A stretch of DNA of 64,000 nt from Shewanella oneidensis MR-1. GTDB lineage: Bacteria; Pseudomonadota; Gammaproteobacteria; Enterobacterales; Shewanellaceae. Positions 26,826 through 35,140 of this stretch are shown here, in pieces. The notes below the pieces were generated by a model. The model searched no databases. It worked only from the letters and a program-made list of their open reading frames with translations, and was not told where the DNA came from. The DNA is taken from NCBI RefSeq assembly GCF_000146165.2, contig NC_004347.2, positions 4,697,029 through 4,761,028 of the forward strand. The letters are read 5' to 3'. The stretch's first letter is position 1. Every line of letters begins with the position of its first letter. The translations under genes were made by a program, and so were the position numbers.

Positions 26826-27150
26826 CACTTGCTCCTTTATCTGAGGTGGCTAATGCCTAAGTATCACTATCTGGTTATTTAATTATTTCACGAAGGGTCA
26901 TCGGCCAAGCGAGCTACGGCATAACCTTAAAGGTTGTAGAAAGTGCAGTGATACACATCCGCAGCGAACCCAACTGGCCTCGCACTTCCTTGTGGATACT
27001 TCTGTGGGAGTAAAACGGATAACGCTGTTAACTGTTATTGATATGAAGCATAGCAGAATCCTTGGACGACACTTTCACCTAAAATAATGCGGCTGTGCTT
27101 AATAGCGGTTTGCCGTATAATCGGGCGTCATTTTTTATAGGCGGGCAAGC
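26826..27150. other. Intergenic region before trmL
   Basis: The 325 bases contain the divergent promoters of the solute-binding gene and trmL. A poor purine stretch (GGCGGGC) precedes the trmL ATG. No coding frame, repeat or terminator is apparent. Confidence 0.4.
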
Positions 27151-27615
27151 ATGTTCCATATCGCACTCTATGAGCCAGAAATCGCACCCAACACGGGTAA
27201 TATCATTCGCCTTTGCGCAAACAACGGCAGCCAACTTCATCTGATTGAGCCACTTGGGTTTGATTTTGAAGAAAAAAAGCTGCGCCGCGCGGGCTTAGAC
27301 TATGCCGATTTAACCAATGTGACTCGCCATAAAAACTTCGATGCCTTCCTCAAAGCCATGGCGGGCAAACGCATTATGGCCTGTACCACCAAAGGCAGTC
27401 GCCCGCATTCTGAACTCAGTTTTGCCAAGGATGACGTGCTGTTATTTGGTCCAGAGACCCGCGGTTTACCTATGTCGATTATCGAATCGATCCCGACCGA
27501 GCAACGATTACGCATTCCCATGGCGGCCACCAGCCGCAGCCTCAATCTCTCCAATGCAGTGGCGATTATCAGCTACGAAGCCTGGCGTCAGCTCGGGTTT
27601 GAAGGCGCAATTTAA
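27151..27615 (+). CDS. trmL: tRNA (cytidine(34)-2'-O)-methyltransferase
   Basis: A 154-residue SPOUT-class methyltransferase (TrmL/YibK). It modifies the 2'-OH of the wobble nucleotide of tRNA-Leu isoacceptors using S-adenosylmethionine. The knot motifs are clear: [16 protein letters not shown] near residue 10, [11 protein letters not shown] near residue 91 and [19 protein letters not shown] at the C-terminal knot. Length is standard for the family. Its stop lies 25 bases before the first repeat of the RAYT element, so the mobile DNA begins immediately after this core gene. Confidence 0.95.
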   Translation: MFHIALYEPEIAPNTGNIIRLCANNGSQLHLIEPLGFDFEEKKLRRAGLDYADLTNVTRHKNFDAFLKAMAGKRIMACTTKGSRPHSELSFAKDDVLLFGPETRGLPMSIIESIPTEQRLRIPMAATSRSLNLSNAVAIISYEAWRQLGFEGAI

Positions 27616-27639
27616 TGTGTGGAGATGCTTTTTAAAGTT

Positions 27640-27688
27640 GGTAAAGTTGGACACCCAGCCTTTAGGGTAAAGTTGGACACCCAGCCTT
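27640..27688 (+). repeat. Two tandem 23-base repeats at the left end of RAYT copy 1
   Basis: A 23-base unit beginning GGTAAAGTTGG and ending CCCAGCCTT occurs at 27640-27662 and again at 27666-27688, a period of 26 bases. A partial AAAGTTGG precedes the first unit. The inner part (GGACACCCAGCCTTAATGG, reverse GGCTGGGTGTCC) is also partly present at the outer end of copy 2, where the IS110-family element is inserted. Confidence 0.85.
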
Positions 27689-27703
27689 AATGGCGCTGCC
27701 GTT

Positions 27704-27745
27704 AACCTCCAACTATGCTTTGGTTAAGCATTAAACATGGAGGTT
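27704..27745 (+). promoter_or_regulatory. Ribosome-binding-site hairpin of RAYT copy 1
   Basis: AACCTCC (27704-27710) is the exact complement of GGAGGTT (27739-27745), which contains the Shine-Dalgarno sequence of the transposase gene. Inside it ATGCTT (27715-27720) pairs with AAGCAT (27726-27731) around a five-base loop. Both stems are kept in copy 2 although the bases between them differ. It may repress translation of the transposase, or the same palindrome may be the DNA hairpin the transposase recognises. Confidence 0.7.
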
Positions 27746-27748
27746 TGT

Positions 27749-28726
27749 ATGCCGCGCCCTCGTAGAACCCAGATAAGTCTTGAAGACACACCCTATTACC
27801 ATTGCTGTAGTCGCGTGGTGCGGCGTGCATTTTTATGTGGCGATGATACCTATTCGGGTAAAAACTATGACCATCGCCGCACTTGGGTTGAGTCATTATT
27901 ATTTGAACTTGAAGCCATTTTTGCTATTGATGTGGCAGCGTTTGCGGTTATGTCGAATCATCTGCATCTGGTGCTTAGGGTCGATATAGACAGTGCCAAT
28001 GGTTGGACTGACCGCGAAGTACTTGAGCAATGGCATAAGTTGTTTAAAGGCGATGAATTAACGCAAAAATTCGCCAAAGGTGAGTTAGTTGAAGCCTATG
28101 AGGTCAGCAGATTAAAGCATTCAATTGCCATTTATCGCAGTCGTTTGTGTGATATTTCATGGTTTATGCGCTGCTTAAATGAACCTATCGCAAGGCAAGC
28201 AAATCAAGAGGATAACTGCACAGGTCGTTTCTGGGAAGGTCGCTTTAAATCCCAAGCCCTACTCGATGAAGCAGCGGTGTTAGCCTGTATGACTTACGTC
28301 GATTTAAATCCCATTAGAGCGCAACTCGCTGATACACCAGAACAATCCGACCATACCAGCATTCAGCTACGTATTCGGGCCGCATTAAAAGGTGAGCAGC
28401 CGAGCAATCTCCTGCCTTTTATCGCTAACGAGTGCGACAACCAACCTAATGGCATTGCGTTTTCATTAATGGATTATCTTCAATTGGTAGATGATACCGG
28501 CCGAATCATTCGCAATGATAAACGTGGATACATCAGTGAAAGTAGTGCCAAGATACTGACAAGATTAAATATTCCCCATGACAATTGGCTTAAACTGACC
28601 ACAGATTTTGGCAAGCTATTTCATGGCCCCGTGGGCACATTGCAAGAACTGACCGATTACTGCGAACACTTAGAAAAGCGACGACGACACTTTGCGGCAA
28701 GCTGCCAGCATTTTAAAAGCAACTGA
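27749..28726 (+). CDS. REP-associated tyrosine transposase (Y1 family), copy 1
   Basis: A 325-residue single-strand DNA transposase of the Y1/HUH class. The HUH metal site is H71-L-H73 in SNHLHLVL, and the catalytic tyrosine is probably Y183 in MTYVDLNPIRA. The FWEGRFKSQ block between them is typical of RAYT proteins. The C-terminal third (about residues 215-325) is an added domain. ATG 27749 sits five bases after GGAGG; the ATG at 27737 overlaps the binding site. The protein is nearly identical to copy 2. RAYTs are usually domesticated transposases linked to REP repeats. Confidence 0.85.
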   Translation: MPRPRRTQISLEDTPYYHCCSRVVRRAFLCGDDTYSGKNYDHRRTWVESLLFELEAIFAIDVAAFAVMSNHLHLVLRVDIDSANGWTDREVLEQWHKLFKGDELTQKFAKGELVEAYEVSRLKHSIAIYRSRLCDISWFMRCLNEPIARQANQEDNCTGRFWEGRFKSQALLDEAAVLACMTYVDLNPIRAQLADTPEQSDHTSIQLRIRAALKGEQPSNLLPFIANECDNQPNGIAFSLMDYLQLVDDTGRIIRNDKRGYISESSAKILTRLNIPHDNWLKLTTDFGKLFHGPVGTLQELTDYCEHLEKRRRHFAASCQHFKSN

Positions 28727-29076
28727 CGGCATACCTATCACTTTGAAAGCAATCTTTACCTAGCACTTTCCAAACGCTATGGGCGATATAGCTCGTCTGA
28801 AATACACCATTTTTGAAGGGATTAGCGCAATTTATTGCCCCGATGCTGTCCATGCGACTATTTATGGTTCTTATTTAACCCATTTTAACTCGGACAAGTT
28901 GTAGGCAAACAGAAAGTGCATTATGTTATTGATTTAAAATGGGTGGCCAGATTTATTTCATCTGCCTGATAATGAAGGGGCTCACCATTGGTTAAGCGTG
29001 CTAACCGACCTGTATAATCGCGGCGTTAAAGACATCCTCATCGCCTGCGTTGATGGCCTTATACCAATTACATTAA

Positions 29077-29640
29077 TTAACTGTTCATCTTTGCCCACTG
29101 CCTAGAGCATAATTGCATTACCCTCAGCGGTTCTTTTATAAATGTATTCCATGTGATGGAGCATTGCTCGACAATATCGTCGTAGCCCTTAAAGCTGCGA
29201 TTTGCCAGCACATGTTGACGCAGCCATTGCCAGACCTGCTCCATCGGATTCAACTCCGGTGAATATGGGGGGATTTTGACGATACTTAGGTTATCAAAGT
29301 CATCGGCTAAATCTCGTTGATGCCAGCCCGCACCGTCCATGATGACCAGTGCATGTCGTCCAAATTCTGTTGCGGCCGAGATCAATTTTAAGTGTTCATG
29401 CATATAATCGCTGTTGGCAAACGGGGCGAGAATGGCTTCCGTGGCGCCTGTTGCCGGACACAGAGCCCCAAATAAATACGCTGATTCAAACTGTTGCTGT
29501 TTTACTGCTCGTGGCCGAGTCCCTTTCTCAGCCCAGATACGAGTGGTGGTGTTTTGTTGACCAAATCTGGCTTCATCTTGAAACCAAACATCAATGCGAT
29601 CGAGTGCAACGTGTCCTGGGGTGTTAAGGATCATTGCCAT
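29077..29640 (-). CDS. IS630-family transposase, DDE catalytic frame (orfB)
   Basis: 187 residues holding the DDE catalytic domain: first Asp in [10 protein letters not shown], second in VIMDGAGWH and the Glu in [18 protein letters not shown] 29640 lies within orfA. The upstream frame is open across the A6 stretch, so the working protein is likely a fusion with orfA rather than a separate product. All catalytic residues are present, so the element may still be active. Confidence 0.88.
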   Translation of the reverse strand: MAMILNTPGHVALDRIDVWFQDEARFGQQNTTTRIWAEKGTRPRAVKQQQFESAYLFGALCPATGATEAILAPFANSDYMHEHLKLISAATEFGRHALVIMDGAGWHQRDLADDFDNLSIVKIPPYSPELNPMEQVWQWLRQHVLANRSFKGYDDIVEQCSITWNTFIKEPLRVMQLCSRQWAKMNS

Positions 29641-30103
29641 TGGGAAGTTTTTTAAAAGACTCTTGCACAGCTTCAGATTGCTTCGGATGACGTGCTCTCG
29701 TAGTGATCCACGAAAAGCCTAATTGATGTAGTAAACGGTAGAGATTAGTTTGCTTGAAAGTCACGCCAAATTCAGACTGGATAAAGTCGCCGACATCCTT
29801 GGCCATTAGTCTGCCACCTTGCTCAGATAGACTTTTGAGCTGGACGAATTCTGCTAGGGTTGCTAGTTGCGAGGAGGACAATTTAGCGGGACGTCCCGGA
29901 TTTGGCTTGTCATTTAGGCCGGACAGTCCCAAGGAAAGATAAGTGGAGACCCACTTATTCACACTGGTTCTGCTGACCTTCAACATACTGGCGATAGCAG
30001 TACGGGAATGACCTTCTGTGAAGTGAAGCAGAGCGAGATAGCGGATCCGTTTACGTGCGCTTTTCTCGGATTTAACTAATGCAGCAATGTCTGGATGGCT
30101 CAT
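29624..30103 (-). CDS. IS630-family transposase, N-terminal frame (orfA)
   Basis: 159 residues with the winged helix-turn-helix DNA-binding part of an IS630-type transposase (TAIASMLKVSRTSVNKWVSTY near residue 35) and a second helical domain. It ends shortly after FKKLP. The catalytic frame (29077-29640) overlaps it by 17 bases and is offset by +1 (equally -2). The slippery-looking TTTTAAAAAAC just before the overlap suggests programmed frameshifting to make a fusion transposase. Simple mutational decay is the alternative. Confidence 0.85.
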   Translation of the reverse strand: MSHPDIAALVKSEKSARKRIRYLALLHFTEGHSRTAIASMLKVSRTSVNKWVSTYLSLGLSGLNDKPNPGRPAKLSSSQLATLAEFVQLKSLSEQGGRLMAKDVGDFIQSEFGVTFKQTNLYRLLHQLGFSWITTRARHPKQSEAVQESFKKLPNGNDP

Positions 30104-30757
30104 GAGCTGGAAGCTGAGAACGTGTTGGCTAATTAGATCACATAATTAAGGAGATTGGTATTAAAGGCTTTCCTGAAGCGATTGCAACCATTTACCCGCA
30201 GACGAAAGTGCAACTGTGTGTCATCCACCAAATTCGCAACTCGATGAAGTATGTTGCCTCTAAGCATCAAAAGGCCTTTATGGCGGATTTAAAGTGCGTT
30301 TATAAGGCTGCCACCTTGAATGCGGCCGAGATGGCACTGGATGAGCTGGAGACGAAATGGGGCGATAAATACCCCGTGGTGATTAAATCATGGCGCAACA
30401 AATGGGCACTGCTATCGGTGTATTTCAAATACCCTGACTATGTCCGCACCGCTATCTACACCACCAATGCCGTTGAAGCGGTACATAGGCAATTCAGGAA
30501 GTTAACTAAAACCAAAGGTGGTTTTGCTAACGAGAACAGTTTACTCAAACTGCTTTACGCGGGTATATTGAAGGCCTCTGAGCGCTGGACTCATCCTATC
30601 CAAAACTGGAATTTGACGCTATCACAGCTCTCAATCCATTTTGAGGGGCGCTTAGAAAACCATATCGACCTGTGAAATTAACCTGACACAGAATTATGAA
30701 CAGCCTCCATTTTTGTCCCAAAGTTAGTTGCGTATTGTCGAGTATGAATAAGTCGAC

Positions 30758-31312
30758 TTAATGCGATGGCACGACAGGTGTCATCTCTATCCCACGAAAG
30801 AGCTGATAGCGGTCAATATCGTCGTCCAAATATTGGATGTTTTGCGTCCACTGCCATGCGCCTTGGGGCGATTTAGCTTCGAATAACAGCTGGATTAAGG
30901 CTGCGCGCGCATTCACGACCCCCTCGCCCAGCAGGGAATAATCGCCATTTTGTTGATATAAACTAAAGAGTTGCTGCTTTTCCTGCGAGACACCGTCGTA
31001 ATAAGTTAAGAGCACTTGCTCGCCTTGCTCCCTAAACCACCATGTCTCGCTGTAGGGAGCGTGCGTACCGACACTCACGGAGAGGATCAACTGCCGCTGA
31101 TCATAGGAGCAAAATCCATTAACCGTCACTTGTCTAGGGGTGTCACTTGCCTTAGCGGCATTGCCCTGCCATTGCCCCACCATTTGCGGGCAAAACGCCT
31201 TAAAGCTTACCTTAGCGGCTTGCACAGGAAAGATAGCCAAACTGCCCAAGGCGAGTATCAATACATTTTTGATCAATAGCTTGCTCAGTCTTCGCGGGAT
31301 GATTAACGCCAT
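30758..31312 (-). CDS. Exported protein of unknown function
   Basis: A 184-residue protein with an N-terminal signal (hydrophobic segment near residues 16-30, ending VQA). The mature part is rich in aromatic residues and glutamine with a GQWQGNA block, reminiscent of small beta-barrel or lipocalin-like folds, but no family is recognised. ATG 31312 with AGGA upstream is preferred over the TTG two codons earlier. It stands alone between mobile DNA and the divergent S9 peptidase gene. Confidence 0.7.
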   Translation of the reverse strand: MALIIPRRLSKLLIKNVLILALGSLAIFPVQAAKVSFKAFCPQMVGQWQGNAAKASDTPRQVTVNGFCSYDQRQLILSVSVGTHAPYSETWWFREQGEQVLLTYYDGVSQEKQQLFSLYQQNGDYSLLGEGVVNARAALIQLLFEAKSPQGAWQWTQNIQYLDDDIDRYQLFRGIEMTPVVPSH

Positions 31313-31558
31313 ATTCAAGTCCTATTTCAATCTTCCAATACATTAACGTTAAAACACCTTTGCCACAAATACCCCACTGACACTCTATTACTTGGTGAGT
31401 ATTCCAAACGATTTAACAACCCGACTCCAGTTACAGTTACTTACATAAAAGTCACTCTTGCCACCGATAGACTCAGTTTGATTTCATGCTCGGTTTCTAT
31501 ACTGTGATGTTTAATGGAAAAAATAACGATAACACTCTGAATGATAAGGAGACATCTA

Positions 31559-33586
31559 GTGAAAAAGGCAGGCATTTTACTGCTTAGCTTACTCATGCCC
31601 TTCAGCACGGCATTTGCAGAAGCAAGCAAACCACTCTCAGTCGAATTACTTTGGCAACTCAAACGCATAGGTAGCCCTGTTGTGTCATCGACAGGCGAGC
31701 ATATTATTGCGCCTGTGACTGAATACGACCTTAAGGAAGACAAAGGCTCAACCCAACTTTGGCGCTTCGATGTCGAAGGGAAAAATAACCGTGCGATTAC
31801 CGCCAAAGGCTTAAAAGTTAGCGAGCCAGTGTTTTCGCCAGACGGCAAAACCTTAGCTTTTATCAGTGAACGTAACGATGACGACGCGGGCCAAATTTAC
31901 CTGTTACCTATGGACGGCCCGGGAGAAGCGGCTAAGCTCACGGATATTCCCACCGGCGTCAATGGCATCAAGTGGGTTGGTAAGCATTTGTATTTTATTA
32001 GCAATATCTTCCCTGAGCAGAATTGGGAGCAAATGAAGGCCCAGCTTAAGACTGATAAAGATAATAAAGTCTCCGCCCGCCAGTGGAATGCGCTGCCCTA
32101 TTCGCAGTTCGATCATTGGTTAGATGAGCGCCGTCAGGCCCATGTCTTTAGGATCCCTGCAACGGGCGGCACGGTCGAAGCCGTGACTCAGCCGCTAGGC
32201 CATGAGCTGCCGCGTTCTAGCCAGAGCAGTGAAAGTTATGATATCTCCCCCGATGAACGCTTAATCGCCTTTAGCGCCTATGGTTCGGATAATCGGGTCG
32301 ATCCAAAATTAGATTTGTTCCTCGCCACCATCGGCGGCAACAAGGCTGAAAACATCACTCCAGAAAACCCCGCGCCGGATCTCAATCCATCCTTTAGCCC
32401 TAATGGCAAAACGCTGGCCTTTACTCGCCAAAAAATCCCCGGATTTTATGCCGATACGGCAAGGCTAATGCTGCTGGATGTGAGCAGTCGCAAACTCACC
32501 ACGCTCACCCCAGATTGGGATCGCTCCGTGTCCGAATTTGAGTGGACACCAGACAGCAAAGGTTTCTATGCCAGCATAGAAGATGCCGCCACTAACCGTA
32601 TATACCATATCGATGCCAAGAGCGGTAAAGCTAAGGCTATCACCCAAGCCACCGATTTTAGCCAACCCGCTATCGCCAAAGATGGCCAGTTGATTGCGAC
32701 TAATCAAAGCTTTTTGTACCCAGCGCGTTTAGTCAGCATCAACCCGCGCAATGGTAAAACTGAGCGCTTAGAGCAGTTTAACGACGATATTTTAAAGGAT
32801 GTCGATTTAGGCACCTATGAGTCCGTCACCTACAAAGGTTACCAAGGCCAAGACATTCAAATGTGGGTGCACTATCCACCCGGGTTCGATCGCAGCAAAA
32901 AGTATCCGTTGTTTATGTTGATCCACGGCGGTCCGCACAACGCCATTAGCGATGGTTTCCATTACCGCTGGAATGCGCAAACCTTTGCCTCTTGGGGTTA
33001 TGTCACCGCGTGGCCAAACTTCCACGGCTCTAGCGGTTTCGGACAAGACTTTGCCGATGCCATTAACCCAGATTGGAAAAACAAATCCCTCGAAGACGTG
33101 CTCAAAGCGACAGACTGGTTTAAGCAACAAAGCTGGATCGATAGCGATCGTATGGTTGCCGGTGGCGCCAGCTATGGGGGCTACTTAACCTCGATTATTT
33201 TAGGCCAGCCACACCCCTTCAAAGCCCTGCTGATCCATGCCGCGGTATACGACATGTACGCACAAATGTCGGCCGACTTTGCCGTTCACAGCACTCGCTT
33301 TGGTAACTACTGGGATAATCCTGAGCTGTATAAAGCCATTTCGCCCCATTACTTTGCGGCGAACTTTAACACCCCAACCTTAGTCAGCCATGGTCAACTC
33401 GATTACCGTGTGCCCGTTGGCCAAGGCTTTGAGCTGTTCCGCACCCTACAAACCCGTAATGTGGAATCGCGGATGATTTATTTCCCCGATGAAAACCATT
33501 GGATTGTGAAGCCTAACAACTCCATCTATTGGTATAACCAAGTGAAAGATTGGATGGCTCACTACGCTAAGCCTGGTGCGCAATAG
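31559..33586 (+). CDS. Secreted S9-family (prolyl oligopeptidase-like) peptidase
   Basis: A 675-residue peptidase with a signal peptide ending STAFA. An N-terminal beta-propeller (about residues 40-410, with repeated FSPDGKTLAF-like blades) gates a C-terminal alpha/beta hydrolase domain. The catalytic triad is visible: Ser538 in GGASYGGY, Asp615 in DYRVP and His647 in ENHW. It probably removes dipeptides from peptides in the periplasm. GTG 31559 follows AAGGAGACATCTA; the ATG at 31541 is upstream of that site. A terminator follows at 33607. Confidence 0.92.
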   Translation: MKKAGILLLSLLMPFSTAFAEASKPLSVELLWQLKRIGSPVVSSTGEHIIAPVTEYDLKEDKGSTQLWRFDVEGKNNRAITAKGLKVSEPVFSPDGKTLAFISERNDDDAGQIYLLPMDGPGEAAKLTDIPTGVNGIKWVGKHLYFISNIFPEQNWEQMKAQLKTDKDNKVSARQWNALPYSQFDHWLDERRQAHVFRIPATGGTVEAVTQPLGHELPRSSQSSESYDISPDERLIAFSAYGSDNRVDPKLDLFLATIGGNKAENITPENPAPDLNPSFSPNGKTLAFTRQKIPGFYADTARLMLLDVSSRKLTTLTPDWDRSVSEFEWTPDSKGFYASIEDAATNRIYHIDAKSGKAKAITQATDFSQPAIAKDGQLIATNQSFLYPARLVSINPRNGKTERLEQFNDDILKDVDLGTYESVTYKGYQGQDIQMWVHYPPGFDRSKKYPLFMLIHGGPHNAISDGFHYRWNAQTFASWGYVTAWPNFHGSSGFGQDFADAINPDWKNKSLEDVLKATDWFKQQSWIDSDRMVAGGASYGGYLTSIILGQPHPFKALLIHAAVYDMYAQMSADFAVHSTRFGNYWDNPELYKAISPHYFAANFNTPTLVSHGQLDYRVPVGQGFELFRTLQTRNVESRMIYFPDENHWIVKPNNSIYWYNQVKDWMAHYAKPGAQ

Positions 33587-33606
33587 CACCTAGAACAGAA
33601 AAGCAA

Positions 33607-33633
33607 AAGGTCTGCACTCTGCAGACCTTTTTA
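33607..33633. terminator. Bidirectional terminator, S9 peptidase / M16 pair
   Basis: AAGGTCTGCA and TGCAGACCTT form a ten-base-pair stem with a three-base loop, followed by T5 on the plus strand. The minus side has A/T-rich sequence (TTTTGCTTTTC) and may also terminate the M16 operon. Confidence 0.85.
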
Positions 33634-33661
33634 TTGGGCGAAATAAAACTAGCGCCTGTTG

Positions 33662-35140
33662 CTACTTACCAAAACCGACCGCATTGATATCAACGGTTTG
33701 CACTTTGCCATACTTGGCAGCTATCGGCACAATCTTGCTGGCGTTACCAATCAGCACAAACTGTAAGTCCTTTTGCGGGAAGTAAGTTTTCACTAACCTT
33801 TGGGTTTCTTCTAAAGTTAAGCCATCCACTTTCGCTTGGAACTCGTTGATAAACTTATCATCGAAGTCGTACAGATACATGCCAGATAAGAGTCCTGCCA
33901 ATTGGCCCGAGGTTTCGAACTTAGGCGGGAACTGACCTTTAACATAGGCCTTAGCCGAATCAAGAGTCGCTTGATCGACGCCTTTCTCCCATAAACGAGC
34001 ATAGGTTTTTAGGGCTAAATCAATCGCTTCTTGAGTGGTTTCCGTCTTAGTAAAGGTACTTATGGTAAACACGCCCGAGTCAGTATAAGGACTAAAGCCG
34101 GAGCGCGCGCCATAGGTTAGCCCCGCATTCACCCGCAGCTCATCATTCAGCCAAGAGGTAAAGCGACCGCCTAAAATGGTGTTCACTACCGTTAGCCCCA
34201 CATAGTCTGGGTTATCACGGCTAATGCCTAAACCGCCGATAACAAAGGTGGTTTCCATTGCATCTGGCTTATCCACCAGCAGCACTTTGGCCTCAGTTAA
34301 CTTAGGTAAACCTTGGTTTAAGTCGGGCTGAGCGAGTTTTTCGCTGCCTTTCCACTGGCCAAAAGTCTGGGTTAACTTGGTCTTCATCGCCGCCACATCA
34401 AAATCCCCCACCACAGTTAATGCGGTATTGGCAGGTTGATAGTAGCTCTTATGGAAGGCGCGTAACTGCGACACTGTGACTTGCTCAAGTGACTCACGAT
34501 TACCCGAGGCCGCATTGCCGTAGGGATGGACACCGAACACGAGTTTATCAAAGTAGCGACCAATCACGGCGCGCGGGCTTTCTTTATCCTGCTGCAAACC
34601 CGCAATGGCACGCTGTTTAAGCTTATCGAACTCGGCAGTATTAAAGTCGGGCGTTAAGAGCGCGGCGCTAAATAAGCCGAGCATCACATCGGTATCTTTG
34701 GTCATAAAGTCAGCTGCCAGATAACTGCCTTCTTTATCGGCTTCCGCGATTAAGCTGGCGCCAAGAAAATCCACTTGCTGCTCAATCTCGGCCTTGGATT
34801 TACCCGCCGCACCGAGGAGCAAACCTTCGGCGGTCATTTGAGCGATACCCGCGGTGGTGTCGTTTACCGCCCCTGCACGCACTACCGCGTTTAGGGTCAC
34901 AAGCGGTACTTCGCGCTGCGGCATTAAATACACTGTCAGACCATTATCTAACACCAACTTATCGTAACTTGGCATAGCAAAACTGCCAGTTTCGACACGT
35001 TTGGGCGCCGTGGTGGAGACGCAGCCGGATAACGCCAAGCTGGCACCGAAAGCCAATGCAAGCATTAACTTAGTCGGCTGCCAAGAGGATTTGCTCGAGG
35101 ATGAGCTTGCAAAGGAGAGTTTGATTGCCATCGATTTCAT
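33662..35140 (-). CDS. M16-family peptidase homologue lacking the zinc motif (lipoprotein)
   Basis: A 492-residue M16-type protein with a lipobox-like LALSGC near residue 39, so likely a periplasmic lipoprotein. The HxxEH zinc site of M16 proteases is missing; the equivalent region reads AQMTAEGLLLG. It retains the C-terminal M16 fold with R-x-x-x-Y-like substrate-binding blocks (NAGLTYGARSGF). Its ATG overlaps the stop of the upstream active homologue by ATGA, indicating translational coupling. As in other M16 pairs, it is probably the non-catalytic partner of a heterodimer. Confidence 0.88.
   Translation of the reverse strand: MKSMAIKLSFASSSSSKSSWQPTKLMLALAFGASLALSGCVSTTAPKRVETGSFAMPSYDKLVLDNGLTVYLMPQREVPLVTLNAVVRAGAVNDTTAGIAQMTAEGLLLGAAGKSKAEIEQQVDFLGASLIAEADKEGSYLAADFMTKDTDVMLGLFSAALLTPDFNTAEFDKLKQRAIAGLQQDKESPRAVIGRYFDKLVFGVHPYGNAASGNRESLEQVTVSQLRAFHKSYYQPANTALTVVGDFDVAAMKTKLTQTFGQWKGSEKLAQPDLNQGLPKLTEAKVLLVDKPDAMETTFVIGGLGISRDNPDYVGLTVVNTILGGRFTSWLNDELRVNAGLTYGARSGFSPYTDSGVFTISTFTKTETTQEAIDLALKTYARLWEKGVDQATLDSAKAYVKGQFPPKFETSGQLAGLLSGMYLYDFDDKFINEFQAKVDGLTLEETQRLVKTYFPQKDLQFVLIGNASKIVPIAAKYGKVQTVDINAVGFGK

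Larger units (their letters stand above)
27640..28956 (+). mobile_element. RAYT element, copy 1, with tandem end repeats and non-coding tail
   Basis: This unit comprises the tandem repeats (27640-27688), a conserved leader hairpin, the RAYT gene (27749-28726) and about 230 bases of tail. The leader, gene and tail recur in copy 2 (46655-47936) on the other strand. The right edge is set at GATTTAT (28950-28956), the last block shared by the copies; just beyond, sequence belongs to an IS256-family transposase. The left edge is less certain. The missing 5' part of the IS256 gene suggests the insertion was accompanied by a deletion. Confidence 0.65.
29062..30161 (-). mobile_element. IS630-family insertion sequence
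   Basis: An 1100-base element. The left end TACCAATTACATTAATTA and the reverse complement of the right end TACCAATCTCCTTAATTA are imperfect inverted repeats. A duplicated TA target (29060-29061 and 30162-30163) flanks it, as is usual for IS630/mariner elements. It carries two overlapping transposase frames on the minus strand. Confidence 0.85.
28957..30675 (+). pseudogene. IS256-family transposase remnant split by an IS630-family element
   Basis: Bases 28957-29061 encode [15 protein letters not shown] and ...IACVDGL, matching the middle of the intact IS256-family transposase at 44989-46191. Bases 30162-30675 continue with KGFPEAIA and run to the natural C-terminus. The two parts join in frame once the IS630-family element (29062-30161) and one TA are removed. 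The N-terminal half is absent, replaced by the RAYT tail. TGACACAGAATT at 30684-30695 is the surviving right inverted repeat of this IS256-family copy. It cannot make an active transposase. Confidence 0.9.

Noticed and set aside
27640..27688. A CRISPR array
   Set aside because: There are only two units with a three-base spacer and no cas gene; they are RAYT end repeats.
29349..29627. A 92-residue plus-strand frame in the IS630-family element
   Set aside because: It lies opposite the DDE domain and has no motif of its own.
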